DNA of 64,000 bases from Anthracocystis setariae (lineage: Eukaryota; Basidiomycota; Ustilaginomycetes; Ustilaginales; Ustilaginaceae): assembly GCA_928724745.1 (NCBI GenBank), contig CAKMXJ010000002.1:310001-374000 (forward strand). Direction: 5' to 3'. The notes under the pieces are model-generated. The model did not search any database. It had not been told where the DNA came from and saw only the letters and a program-made list of their open reading frames with translations. The position numbers and the translations under genes are program-made. Within the stretch, counting starts at the first letter, position 1. Each line of letters begins with the position of its first letter. Shown piece by piece: positions 49,255 to 59,864 of the stretch.

Positions 49255-49586
49255 ATGGTTCACATCCTGAGGAATCCAGACGGCACCGTCAACATGGACG
49301 CTGTCAAGAATGAGGCTGACATGCTTAAAGCGTAAGTATGGCCGCAGCTCGATCTCCCCGCACATAGGCAGAGCCGTGACCGGGACGGTGAAAATATGGG
49401 CCAATCTAGCTCACTGTATTCACATTACTGCCTAATAGTAAGTACGCACAGAATGCCGAGAACATCAAGAGGAACACAGCTCGAGAGAAGGAGCAGAAAC
49501 AAGCGTCCGAATCTGGTGCACCATCCTCATCTGCTCAGCAAGCTCCTGGTGATCTTGTTCCACCCAAAGCCGAGGCTCCTCAGTAA
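49255..49586 (+). CDS. Small 74-residue hydrophilic protein, two exons, unknown function
   Basis: The exons inferred are 49255-49331 and 49439-49586, separated by a 107-bp intron with a GTAAGT donor and TAATAG acceptor. The junction codon (GC+T) gives Ala and joins two halves of one continuous charged helix: MVHILRNPDGTVNMDAV, then NEADMLKAKYAQNAENIKR, then NTAREKEQKQASE. The last 30 residues are a Ser/Pro/Ala-rich tail. No signal peptide or membrane segment is present. The clean frame, canonical splice sites and coherent helix support a real gene, but I do not recognise the family. An alternative acceptor at the CACAG 12 bases later (49451) would shift the frame, so it is less likely. Confidence 0.7.
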
Positions 49587-49699
49587 CTACAACAATAAAA
49601 CGATTTGCTGGTATGAAGCAGCTAGGATGTACTTGCGCCGGGTTGGCAATTTCTTCTCGATGCTGGTCAAAACTGACTTCTATTGAGTCCTTACAAAAA

Positions 49700-50764
49700 T
49701 TAAGCAATTCTGATGACGACCTTGCCGGCGTGAGCCTGGCTCCACTGATAAGCATAAGCTTCCTGGGCCTTTTCGAAATCAAAGACCTTGTCAACGAGAG
49801 GCTTGATTTTGTGGTCCTCGATGATCTGGTTCATGTGCTCGAACTGCTCCCGCGAACCGACAAGGATACCCTTGAAGTAGGCGCCGGTCATCAGTGCCAG
49901 GTAGGCGACATTCGGAGCCTCGCCTTGAGCAACAAAGCCGATGGTCGAAATGACACCACCGCGCTTGATCGAGTTGAACGCTTTCTCCAGCGTACCGGCA
50001 CCACCAACTTCGACGACGTGGTCAGCACCGTTTCCTTTGGTGACTTCGAGAACCACCTTGTCCCAATCAGGGTTGCTCTTGTAGTTGACCGTGGTAACAA
50101 GGTGGCGAAGGTTCTGCGGAATCAGGTCGACAACCTTTCGAAGCTTGTCGTCCGATGACGAGGTGATGACCACCTTGGCACCCGCAGCGGCAGCAAGCTG
50201 GAGAGCAAAGACACTGACACCACCAGTGCCTTGAGCGACAACAGTGTCGCCGGCACGCAGTTGCTCAGTGGGGATTCCGTAAAGAGCGTTGTAGGCAGTC
50301 AAAGCAGCACAAGGAAGCGTCGACGCCTCCTCATAGGAAAGATGCGATGGAATTCTCACCACGCCCGTGTCGGGAAGAGCAACGTACTGGGCGAGCATGC
50401 CGTCCAGACTGCCTCCGAGAGCGGTCTTGAGCTCTTCCTTGTTGGGTGTAGAGCCGTTCTGGTGGGCCTGGGTGAAGATGCCCATGACTCGATCGCCTTG
50501 CTTCCATCTGGTGACCTTGCTTCCCACGGAGACAATCTCACCAGCTCCATCCGAAGCCGGGATCAGCTCCGCTTGCTTTAGGTGAAGAGGATACTTGTTG
50601 TGCGCAATGATCAAGTCACGGTAGTTGAGCGAGATGGCGTGGACCTTGATCAGCACCTCGTTGGGCTCGGGCTTGGGGATAGGACCCTCCTTAATGGACA
50701 AGGCCGAAAAGCCATTGCGAGCAGAGGGCTCGGGCAGGGTGTAGAACTTGTGTGTACCGCTCAT
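49700..50764 (-). CDS. Zinc-independent MDR-family oxidoreductase (quinone-reductase/alcohol-dehydrogenase-like)
   Basis: A 354-residue NAD(P)H-dependent medium-chain dehydrogenase. Domain landmarks are VHAISLNYRDLIIAH (the family Cys zinc ligand is absent here), PASDGAGEIVSVG, WKQGDRVMGIF, LPCAALTAYNALY, the nucleotide-binding QGTGGVSVFALQLAAAAG and a late GSREQFEHM. It resembles fungal proteins annotated as zinc-type alcohol dehydrogenase-like (fission-yeast SPBC1773.06c type). Short 5' UTR; a TATA-like box lies about 48 bp upstream of the ATG at 50764. It faces away from an MFS drug-transporter gene. Detoxification of reactive carbonyls or quinones is a reasonable guess. Confidence 0.9.
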   Translation of the reverse strand: MSGTHKFYTLPEPSARNGFSALSIKEGPIPKPEPNEVLIKVHAISLNYRDLIIAHNKYPLHLKQAELIPASDGAGEIVSVGSKVTRWKQGDRVMGIFTQAHQNGSTPNKEELKTALGGSLDGMLAQYVALPDTGVVRIPSHLSYEEASTLPCAALTAYNALYGIPTEQLRAGDTVVAQGTGGVSVFALQLAAAAGAKVVITSSSDDKLRKVVDLIPQNLRHLVTTVNYKSNPDWDKVVLEVTKGNGADHVVEVGGAGTLEKAFNSIKRGGVISTIGFVAQGEAPNVAYLALMTGAYFKGILVGSREQFEHMNQIIEDHKIKPLVDKVFDFEKAQEAYAYQWSQAHAGKVVIRIA

Positions 50765-51869
50765 TGTGATGTGGTTTTTCTCTCGACAAAGCAATGTGAT
50801 GAGAAGAATGAGCTTATATATACCAGCTAAGAGGATTTTGCGATGGTTTGACGAGGTACTTCTTCTCGGGCTGACTCAAAATTCAGGCGGCAGATGCAGA
50901 GCGCGGGGCATGCAGCCTCTCGAAGCGACTTAAGTCCGCAACCTTCCATAAGACGAGTTCGGTAACGTTTGGTTTCGTCACGATTCATCGCGCTTTCGTG
51001 CTCGGTTGTATTGCCGCAGTGGGGGCCGATGTGGCGGGTTTTGGATTTGGCCGACTTTGCGTGTCGCCACGAAACCGGAACAAACAACGGGCCTTACGAC
51101 AGAATCTGCACCGACGGGTCAAAAAACAAGGCTCAAGAGAAGCGCCACAAGATTCGCGGCCATCGGCCAAATCGCTAAATCAAGCTTCATCATCGGGCGC
51201 GATGCATCTCGAACACGAGGAGGCGAATTCGTGGTAGAGAGTTGGAGTTTGGAGTCCGTGCGTTGAGTGCCGTGGGTTTGGAATTCCCCGGAAGTGGGTC
51301 TTATCGCTGAGGCTCGCTTCGGGTCGCTCTACATCGAGGCCACATGCGCATGCAGCAACGCCCAAGCCACGGCTCAAATTTTGTTGCCCTATCAGACGAA
51401 ACTCTTGATACAGAGCTCCGTACTGAATTCGTTGAAACTTCCACCATGGATGGATGCAGTATCGATGATGTTGTGTTTGTTGATCTAGTTCGGCTTCGAC
51501 AGACAAGGTAGGCAACAAGCTCGCTTTCAGATATACAAAGTGGCCGCGGTCGGTCGAGTTCGATCCAGAGCTTATCGTGTCGCTTGCAAGCCCTGAAAAC
51601 AGTATGTGGCCTGTCTGCATGGAAGCGTCACAGGTGTGCCACACCGAGTGGCAGCCCGGAGCACGAATTTTTCGCATGCTACGGAGCCTGTCTCGGAACG
51701 CTCGCTTGCTGTATCGTATCTTGGACTGATAGTAGTCCCTCCCTTGTGCCCCGTATTCCGAATGTGTGATCGCCCTGCTTGTCCTACCTTCCCTCCAGTC
51801 GCATAAGCTGTCCTCGCAACTTCCTTCCTGACCAACCTGTTCACCGTAACAGACGCCGTCGACATCAAT
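50765..51869. promoter_or_regulatory. Divergent promoter region MDR oxidoreductase / MFS DHA2 transporter
   Basis: An 1105-bp shared upstream region. No gene is convincing inside; several overlapping frames exist on both strands without family resemblance. Confidence 0.45.
50812..50822 (-). promoter_or_regulatory. TATA-like box of the MDR oxidoreductase gene
   Basis: On the minus strand the sequence reads TATATATAAGC about 48 bp before the ATG at 50764. It is the clearest TATA candidate in the window. Confidence 0.55.
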
Positions 51870-53762
51870 ATGGCCGCTCCGCAGTCCGAGCGCACCCCGC
51901 TGCTGGCTTCTCAGCAGCGTCACTCATCCATCTCCCGACACCGACCCAGTTTCGCCGCCAGCATCGGCCGACCTGACCTCACTCCCGAGGAGGAAGATGC
52001 CATCGCCCAGGAGTCAGCCTTCAGCGCCATCCAGGGTGCCACCCATGGTGTCGATCCCAACTCGTCCGCCTTTGTTCCTCTGGACCAGAGCCATTTCTCG
52101 GTTTCGGGTATCCCTGCGGTCGCAGAAGAGCCTGAAGACCCCCCTCTTCGGGCCGATATCTGGGTCATCATGGGCGCCATGTGGATTGGCAGTTTCTTGG
52201 CTGCCCTTGATGGTACCATTGTGGCCACCATCTTGAACTCGGTCGGTTCTGAGTTCCGCGTGAGCAAAGAGGTTGGATGGCTCGGTACCAGCTACCTGCT
52301 CACCCAGACCGCTTTCCAGCCCCTCTACGGCCGTGCGTCCGACATCTTTGGACGAAAGGCCGCGACTCTTTTCGCTTCGGTCGTCTTCCTTGTTGGCTCC
52401 CTTCTCTGTGGTCTCAGTCAAACTTTCTGGCAGCTCTGTGCCGCAAGAGCCATTGCCGGTATCGGGTAAGTTCTATCGCACGGAGACGATTCGCCAGGCT
52501 CGAGATGATCGCTGACTCGAATACCGTTTTGCTTTTGTCATGGACTTTGTAGCGGTGGAGGATTGACAACCATGTGCACACTGGTGACAAGCGACCTCGT
52601 CAGCCTCAAGGCTCGAGGCACGTGGCAAGGTCTTGGTAACCTGGTGTACGCCACGGGTGCTGCTCTGGGTGGTCCCCTGGGTGGTGCTCTCGCCGATGGT
52701 GGGCTCGGATGGAGGTGGGCGTTCCTCATCCAGGTGCCCCTCTGCGCTGTTCACTTTGCTGTCGTATCCTGGAAGATTGACATCCCTGCCGGACCTGGCA
52801 GCATGATCGAGAAGATCAAGCGCATCGACGCTCTTGGTTCCCTCTCGCTCGTCACTTCGGTTACGCTCATCCTCGTAGGTCTTAGCTTGGGTGGCAACGA
52901 GCGCGAATGGTCCGACAAGCTTGTCGTTGGCTCCCTCATTGGTGGTGGCGCCGTACTGGTCCTTTTCGTCCTCATCGAGCGATACGTCGCCCGCGAGCCG
53001 CTCATGCCCATGGCGGTGCTCTTCAACCGCACCCCTGGCTTTGTTGCCATGGCATGTTGGTTCATCACCATGTCGCAGTTCGGTATCATCTTCAACGTGC
53101 CCACCTACTTTCAATCGGTCGAGCAAACCGCTTCTTCGTATGCCGGTCTTCATTTGATCCCCAACGCCATCATCGCTTCCAGCTGCAGTTTGGGTAGTGG
53201 TCTGATCATGGCACGCACCGGCAAGTACCGCAACATGCTTCTGCTGGGCGGTCTGTTTGGCGTCCTGGGCCCACTTATGATGTGCTTCTGGCACCGCGGA
53301 ACCTCCGAATTCTTCTACTGGGCCACCATGCCTTTCGGTGGTGCGGCCTACGGATCGATCTTGACCATCACCCTCGTAGCTCTGATCGCATCGGTTGATC
53401 CCAAGGACATGGCAGCGGCCACCGGTGTCACGTATCTCTTCCGCGCTACGGGCTCCGTGCTCGGCATTTCGCTCTCGAGCGCTATCCTGCAGAACGGTCT
53501 GCAGAAAAACTTGGAGAAAGCCCACATTCCTAGGAAAGTGATTGAGCTCATCCGTGAGGATGCTGGTGCCATCAAGGGTCTCAGCAAGCCACTCCGCGAG
53601 GCTGCGATTGGGGCTTACGAGAAATCGATGCACAACGTGTTTATTGCAGTCGCTGGTGCTGGTGCGCTTGCATTCATTGCTCTCTTCTTCATCGAGGAGA
53701 AGGATCTCCCCGGAAAGAAACCAGCCGCGCCCGTCGCTGCTCCAGCTCGCTCGCAGCGTTGA
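51870..53762 (+). CDS. MFS drug exporter, DHA2 type (14 membrane helices)
   Basis: Two exons: 51870-52465 and 52553-53762, with an 87-bp intron (GTAAGT donor, TTTGTAG acceptor) falling inside the conserved AGIGGGGLTTM segment, which confirms the junction. The 601-residue protein has a cytosolic N-terminus of about 90 residues, then motif A-like GRASDIFGRKAA and the helix-1 MGAMWIGSFLAALDGTIVATILN characteristic of DHA2 proton antiporters. It also has WRWAFLIQVPLCAVHF and many later helices. It probably exports toxic or basic compounds across the plasma or vacuolar membrane. The divergent MDR oxidoreductase could act in the same detoxification response. Confidence 0.93.
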
Positions 53763-54065
53763 TCTTTTCCATCCCTCCTAACGCCTCCGCCTCCTCCCAA
53801 TCTGAAGCAGAAGGAGCTCCGTCTCTTAAGCCTCACCCTTCCCGGGATGCCGTCGGTTCCTTCTTATCAAGCGTCTTGGTGTTCCTTAGAACTGCACCTT
53901 TGGTAGATCACCGACCTACCAATTCGAAGATCTCATCTGGAACATCATTGTGCCTGAATCGTCAGCGTGATTGCCGAACATCGTAGCGTGTATCGATAAA
54001 GGCTAGGCAACTAGATTGCTCGGATCATGCGGTGCAATACATTGCTCAGAGATGCGTACCGGCTT
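53763..54065. other. Convergent 3' region
   Basis: This 303-bp region between the stop codons of the DHA2 transporter and the DsbA-like gene shows no feature beyond 3' UTR sequence. Confidence 0.5.
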
Positions 54066-54934
54066 TTAAGCTAGCTGCTTGTTGAGGAAGTCCGTCCAAG
54101 CGGCCTGATCGAACGAAGACGAGATACTTCCTTCGACGAGTCCATTCCAGACTGAAGTCAGATAGCATTATGAGATGAGGCGAAGCAGTCGTCAGCACTT
54201 GATCGACAATGGTGGTGCCTTGTGCCATATCATACTTACGACACGTTGGTGTGACGTGGATCCCATTCTGACGTCCGAGCTTTACCTGTGAGGCGGGTCA
54301 TCACATTACAAAAGAGATGAGCTGATGTCCCTGCCACAAGTTGTGAGAATGGAGGCGAGTTACTTACGCAATACTTGAGCTCGGGAACCACCGCACTACC
54401 GCCGTTGCCCTCCTTTTCGACGCGAATTAGATTCTTGACCGACTGGCCGAGAGGAGTGCCTTGCAAATCGCGGTGAACAGGGTCTTGCTTGCGCTTCTTA
54501 GGGCCTTCGCCGACGGTCTCGATAGCTAGCGTCGCCAGTTCACCGCGAATTTGGTCGGGAGCTTTGCCTCTAGCGGGCTTATCGAAGAAACGCTCCTGCG
54601 CTTTCATGAGCTCCAACGAGTACAGCCAGAATGCATTGCGGTCTGGAATGGCTGTCACGTGAGGATCCGTGAGAGCAATCTTGGCCACCGCAAGAGCAGA
54701 TTCGTGCAGCAGCGTAGAGCTCGAGTGCCAGGGCTGCGGATAGGGTCGAATGACGATGCGAACCTTGTCTTTGTACTGTGCCGAGTCTCCGATAACAAGA
54801 GGAAGCAGATACTCGTTGACGCCCTTGAGCTGCTTGGCGGAGAAGGGGCAAAGGTAGTCGAGGAAGAGTTCGAGCGTGTTGGGTGCGGTGAGCGACCCGA
54901 TCGACAGAGCCTGCAGTGAGGGTGGAAGCGCCAT
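54066..54934 (-). CDS. DsbA-like thioredoxin-fold protein
   Basis: Three exons: 54934-54368, 54285-54240 and 54151-54066, with introns of 82 and 88 bp and GTAAGT donors. They give 232 residues. The N-terminal strand leads into LELFLDYLCPFSAKQLKGV: a CPFS variant of the CXXC active site (one redox Cys). A long helical insert follows (about 80-150). The spliced C-terminal part restores the fold: LKYCVKLGRQNGIHVTPTCLWNG with the cis-proline VTPT motif, then VEGSISSSFDQAAWTDFLNKQ. The reading through the introns alone would give a wrong tail. No signal peptide, so probably cytosolic. Disulfide oxidoreductase or glutathione-transferase-kappa-like roles are possible. Confidence 0.87.
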
Positions 54935-55692
54935 GCTTTGGAATCAAAATGAGCGCGTGCGGCTATGGTGGTGTTGCGGTCGCGAGATAAGAGTTAGAAG
55001 CGGTCACTTTGAAATGCGCGAGGCCTTCTACACTTGACCATGACCATGACCTGCTTTCGCCATACCACTCTGCACAGGACACCTTCCTCCACCTCTTCGC
55101 AGATTGACGTGATCTTGCGGAATCGCCTGCAATTTTAGAGTTCAGGCGGTGCCTCCGTCGAAGCGGCAAACTTTGTCAGAGCCAGCCAAACAACATGTAG
55201 AGGAACGAAAATTCAAGGTTCGGTCTCACTTGGCTCTCCGCCGTGGCAGTGTACATAGAGGAATGAGGGTGGCCGGCCGAACGGAGACCCTGCCCCAATT
55301 CCGGCAAAATCAGGGCGCGAGTGAGTGGATTCTGAGCATTCCGAGCCCGCGCCGCAACTGGGCTTCCGCCTTGACCGCTCTGCAGCTCGAGACGGGCTGA
55401 CTGACCTCACTGACCGACTGACTGATTACAGAGTATGAAGAATTGAACGCCCTTTTTGGTCGCTTAGATTTCACCCACATCCTGACGCCAACCGATCGTG
55501 ATTGTACTGTGCAGCCATCCAGCATTCAGCCAGGCGCTCTGCTTCATTACTGCAGCTTTGGCGTGCTTGCTTCGTCTCCATCATCCAAGGACGACCCAAC
55601 AACTTTCTGGGCAGCTCGTCATCCTTCTGCCTACGTACAATTCATAGCACTGTGACGCCCCGCCACTATCAGCGAGTGGTTGACAAGCAAGC
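54935..55692. promoter_or_regulatory. Divergent region DsbA-like / Pmp3-family gene
   Basis: This 758-bp region contains a TGACTGACC-type short tandem near 55397-55428 (ACTGACTGAC units). No gene was recognised. Confidence 0.45.
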
Positions 55693-56586
55693 ATGGCTAG
55701 GAAATCCAAGGGTCCGATCAAAAGGCGTCATGCCTTCCATGGCGTGGTCATGGTCTGTGGTTGGCTTTTGCCTCCTCTCGCAGTGTTGATCCGTTTCGGT
55801 GTTGGGCTCGATCTATTCATCAATATCATCTGTACGCTCTGTGGCTACATCCCTGGCCATTTCCACAACTTCTGGATTCAGAACATTCGAAACAACAAGA
55901 ACTCGCGACACTCTCCATCCTGGGCCATCCGTTATGGTCTCGTCAAGGACTATCGCGTCAAACGCACCGCCAACGGATGGTCCGACCGGTACGGAGATGG
56001 CGCTACCGACTTCCGCGACCAAGAGGTCATCGTAGACCCCATTACAGGTGAAACGCGCAAAGATACCGAGTCGGCACGAAGCACCGGCAACATCCGATCC
56101 GGCAGTCACTTCTTCTCGCCTTGGGCCGACAATGTCGATGACAGTCCGCGTGCCGAGCGTGAAGATCCAACCGATCCATATGCAGACGAGAGGAGACAGA
56201 ACGCTGGACGTCCTGGCCAGGTGGTGCGTGATCCCATCACGGGCGCTGTTATCGACGATGGCGGAGCAGGCGGCGGATCTCTTTCACGCACCAGCTCCAG
56301 AAGAAGCCTTGGCAGTCGATATGCCGAGCGCTACGGCATCACAGGCACCGAGGCCTCGTCCAGGAGCTCGTTCAGCCATGCCAGTGACGCCAAAGACAGT
56401 TATGGCGGCAGCAAGTGGGGCCGATCCAACTCGTCCAAGAACAAGAAGAAAGATCGCTGGGCGAGAGAGGCCGAGGCTCTCGGTCCTGCCTCGGACAACT
56501 ACAGCTTTGATGATCAGGCTAACAACGCTAGCAACAACCACAACAGTCGCATCCGCGATCCTGTGCACGACCGTCACGATTTCTGA
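55693..56586 (+). CDS. Pmp3/UPF0057-family membrane protein with long cytosolic tail
   Basis: The protein has 297 residues. Residues about 15-62 contain two membrane helices with the Pmp3 signature WLLPPLAVLIRFGVGLDLFINI and CGYIPGHFHNFW, known for small plasma-membrane proteins controlling membrane potential and stress tolerance. Unlike the usual 50-60 residue Pmp3, a tail of about 230 residues follows. It is basic near the membrane and then Ser/Asp/Gly-rich, with two copies of a DPITG motif (VDPITGETRKD near 118-128, RDPITGAVIDD near 180-190). It is a single exon with an ATG at 55693. The tail may bind signalling or cytoskeletal partners (inference). Confidence 0.88.
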   Translation: MARKSKGPIKRRHAFHGVVMVCGWLLPPLAVLIRFGVGLDLFINIICTLCGYIPGHFHNFWIQNIRNNKNSRHSPSWAIRYGLVKDYRVKRTANGWSDRYGDGATDFRDQEVIVDPITGETRKDTESARSTGNIRSGSHFFSPWADNVDDSPRAEREDPTDPYADERRQNAGRPGQVVRDPITGAVIDDGGAGGGSLSRTSSRRSLGSRYAERYGITGTEASSRSSFSHASDAKDSYGGSKWGRSNSSKNKKKDRWAREAEALGPASDNYSFDDQANNASNNHNSRIRDPVHDRHDF

Positions 56587-57630
56587 TGGTTTGCGCTATT
56601 CAGAAGGTCCCTATTGTATATACAACTCCGCACCATGGCATGCAAGCTCGCATGCGATCTTAGGGTGGCTTGCGATGCCACAGTGTCGCCTTCTTTATCG
56701 ACTCTTTCTCGATTGGATGTTTTGATCGGTTCAACATATGGGAATGAATGTTTGACATCTCACTGGAGTCCATGTTGATTGCAGCAGCGCGGATTCGAAA
56801 GAACTGGATGAAGATGAGGGCCCTTGGCTCTTGCGGACTTGTGACCGTCTTTCATGCTCACAGCGAACGCCATACCTTCATGACCGTGCCAAAACTCGGC
56901 CCATGGTCACTCCGCTGAGCGCCACCAAAAGATGAAAGTATTGACCAGAGAAGGCCCAACTTTCTCCTTTGAGAACTTTTTGCCTGCCTTCGGGTCTTCT
57001 ATCCCACCTTCAGGGGAAACCGAGCGTTCTTGCCTTACATGGATCGGGAGATTGATCTGCCAGGTGCTTGCGGCATTGCTTCCTGATCAACGTCACAATG
57101 GTCGAGGAGTTGTAATCTAGTCACTTTTCTTGCCCCTTATTTTGGCCTGAATTCCTGCCAATTAATAAATGAAACGTCCTCTACTTTCTGATGAAATCCT
57201 TGCCCCGACCATAGACCTCTTCAACGAAAGGCAGGGATGCCGCGGTGTTTGCATGTCTTTCACAGCGGTGGCACCTTTTTGAACACCACCTTCGGGCTCG
57301 TTAGCTGCGATGCCAAAGTCGCTTGACGGATCTAGGTTCCACTTTCAACTATTCTCTACTCCGCGGACCTCCCCCCCCTAGCCTAGCGTCTGAGCTTCCG
57401 CTGAAAATTGGTTGATGCGGTCATCGCCGTGTACCGCTCTTGCGCTTGTGGAAAGATCTGGGCTTGGTGGTGGCGACCTTCCACCCAAGCGCTCACGCCG
57501 GCCACCTCCTGTTTCAACGTTTTGTCGGGTTTCTTTCACCCTACCACCACCTTTCTCACCTCCACCTACCTCCTCATCATTGCCAAAGCTACCAATCCCA
57601 GCGAACAATCCGTGTTAGACAGCAGCAACT
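56587..57630. other. Intergenic region
   Basis: This 1044-bp region lies between Pmp3-family and SDR genes. Pyrimidine-rich DNA (CCCCCCCC near 57371) lies close to the SDR start; no gene was recognised. Confidence 0.5.
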
Positions 57631-58759
57631 ATGCCTTCTTTCAAACTTTCCGATATTCCTGATCTTTCCGGCCGCGTGGCCATCGTTACCGGTGGTAACA
57701 GTGGGTTGGGAGAGTAAGTAGGATTCGCTTCGAGCGCAATGCCCATCCACCACAGAGTCATCGCAAAAGCTGACACGCTTTCCATTACATCGCACTGTTT
57801 GTCGCCGTCCTGATAGGACCTCCTGTCTAGAGCTCGCCCGAAACGGCGCCAAGGTGTACATGGCTTCGCGAACCGAATCGAAAGCCAACGAGGCCATCAA
57901 AAAGATCAAACAGCAGGTGGCCACCGCCGATGTCCACTTCTTGCAGCTCGATTTGACCGAGCTCGCTGCTGTTAAGAAGGCAGCCGACGATTTCCTCGCT
58001 CGTGAGAAGCGCCTTGACATTCTGCTCAACAACGCCGGTGTGATGACCACCCCGTACACCTTTACCAAGGATGGTCTTGAGCTCCAGGTCGGCACCAATG
58101 TCGTCGGGCACTACCTGTTCACCATGCTTCTTCTTCCTACACTCTACAACACGTCGAAACTTCCCGAATATGCCGACCCTGACTCTCCATCGGTTCGTAT
58201 CGTGCAGGTCTCGAGTCTAGGTCACAATTTTGCACCCAAGGACACCAGCTTCCAAGATCTGGAAGCAGTCAACAAGCAGTACTGGCCCGAAGTCAAGGCC
58301 ACTATGCAGCGCTACGGCAAGAGCAAGCTCGGCAACATTCTCATCGCCAACGAACTCGCTAAACTGCTTCCCAAGGACGCTCACATTACCAACATTTCGA
58401 TCCATCCCGGTGTTGTTCGCACCAACCTCATCAACGGTGCCGTTCAGTCTTACGGTTCCATCTTCGGTGGTATCAGCTCGGTCGCGGCTCGCTTGTTCTT
58501 CACCGCACCCGAGGATGGTGCTCTCACCCAGCTATACGCTTGTGCTTCGCTCGAAGTCGACCGTCTGGATCTCAACGGAGCCTACCTTGTGCCTGTAGCC
58601 AAGCTCGGCAATAAGAGCAATCTCGCCAAAGACCAGGATGGCAAGCTTGGCAACGAGCTCTTCGTGTTTTGCAACCAGTTTGTCAAGGAGAAGATCGGCG
58701 TTGATCTCGTAGACCACGTCAAGGAAATCGGTGTTCAGCTTCCTCAGAGCCATCTTTAG
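57631..58759 (+). CDS. Short-chain dehydrogenase/reductase (retinol-dehydrogenase-like)
   Basis: Two exons: 57631-57713 and 57817-58759, with a 103-bp intron (GTAAGT donor, GATAG acceptor). The junction restores the Rossmann segment VAIVTGGNSGLGETSCLELA. The 341-residue protein has the cofactor glycine motif TGGNSGLG near 20-27, an NNAG motif (LLNNAGVMTTP), the serine region VSSLGHNF and the catalytic YGKSK with Tyr194 and Lys198. SDR enzymes of this type reduce or oxidise retinoid-like, steroid or carbonyl substrates using NADP(H). The specific substrate is unknown. No signal peptide or obvious membrane anchor was seen. Confidence 0.92.
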
Positions 58760-59219
58760 ACCGAAGGGCTTGTCGCCTTCTTAGCGATTCTTTGTTTCTA
58801 TAATCAACTTTTCGCACCACTCTATTCCCTCTCGTTTCACTTGAATGGCTTCCAGGTCTTGATCATATCAGATCCTTCGTGCAGGCTTTGTGCCAAGTGA
58901 GGTCGACTGTAAGCTAAAGGATCGTATCGTCCTTGGTACTGGATAACCATCACTGTACTGGAAACAATCACCTGTACCGAATCGTTACTGGCGCGTGAAT
59001 TGATTTTTACCTTTCTGGCGCCGTCGGCTGGAAGTTGATGCGGAAATCGGATTTTGCAGGCATCAAATGAGAAGGCATGTATCGATTCGTGCACCTGTGT
59101 TGGGTTTCCTCTGCACCCACATCATCATTCCACTCGGCACAATCCCGTTCGTATCGCCTAGCGGCTGCGACACACAGCACGGCATAGCGCTAGCTGTTCG
59201 TATCCCTCCCCATCCCATC
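58760..59219. other. Intergenic region
   Basis: This 460-bp region holds the 3' UTR of the SDR gene and the upstream region of the SERF-like gene. Nothing else was recognised. Confidence 0.5.
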
Positions 59220-59596
59220 ATGACGCGTAAGTTACCATCCACTCCTACCCGAAGGGCACAGAACCGCATACGAGTCAGCTTCTGACACAAAAGCACCGCT
59301 TTGACTTTGCACTACAGGAGGTAACCAGAGAGAGCTGGCTCGTGCCAAGAACCAGAAGAAGCTGGCCGAGCAGAATAAGGGCAAGCGTAACGAATCCAAC
59401 ACCTCGATCGCCAAGAGGAAAGAGGCGGATGCCGAGGCACTCAGAGCCAAGCAGGCTGTGAGTATGATCCAGACAATCCGCAGACGAGATCATGGTACAG
59501 GAACGAATAGCTGAAAGTGACATTGTCAACCTAACCTCTTCCTCACAACAGGCAAAGGCAGCAAAAGCGGCATCAGAATCAGGCGGAGGAAAATAA
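59220..59596 (+). CDS. SERF-family (4F5) small basic protein, three exons
   Basis: Exons 59220-59226 (7 nt), 59318-59457 and 59552-59596 give 63 residues; the introns are 91 and 94 bp (donors GTAAGT and GTGAGT). The joined N-terminus MTRGNQRELARAKNQKK is the diagnostic 4F5/SERF motif. It is followed by KGKRNESNTSIAKRKEADAEALR and an Ala/Lys tail ending GGGK. SERF proteins are small, highly charged, disordered modifiers of protein aggregation and nucleolar stress responses. The 7-nt first exon holds the start codon, so simple ORF calling misses the N-terminus. The gene lies tail-to-tail with the CCDC47 homologue. Confidence 0.92.
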
Positions 59597-59864
59597 CCAT
59601 CAACTGCCAAATCACAGATCCAAAATAACACCGGAGAGCGACCATGCCCCTAGGTCACGGACACCTTCGCGATAGGTGCAAGCTCATTCATATTTATCAA
59701 AGCAGATGGACCACTGTACAATCCAGGACACAAGCATCGACCGCCAGTGTCCAGAGAATCCTCCATGAATTGCAAGAAAGTGACCTCACCTACAACATGC
59801 AACGATACAAGCTCGTTATCAGATCAAGCCCAAAACCGGCTTTAGAATTACAATCGCCAACAGA

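Noticed and set aside
52473..53633. 386-residue antisense ORF, plus similar ones at 37350-38198 and 47660-48502
   Set aside because: All lie opposite clear genes (MFS exporter, sugar transporter, carboxypeptidase) and read as repetitive charged or polar sequence.
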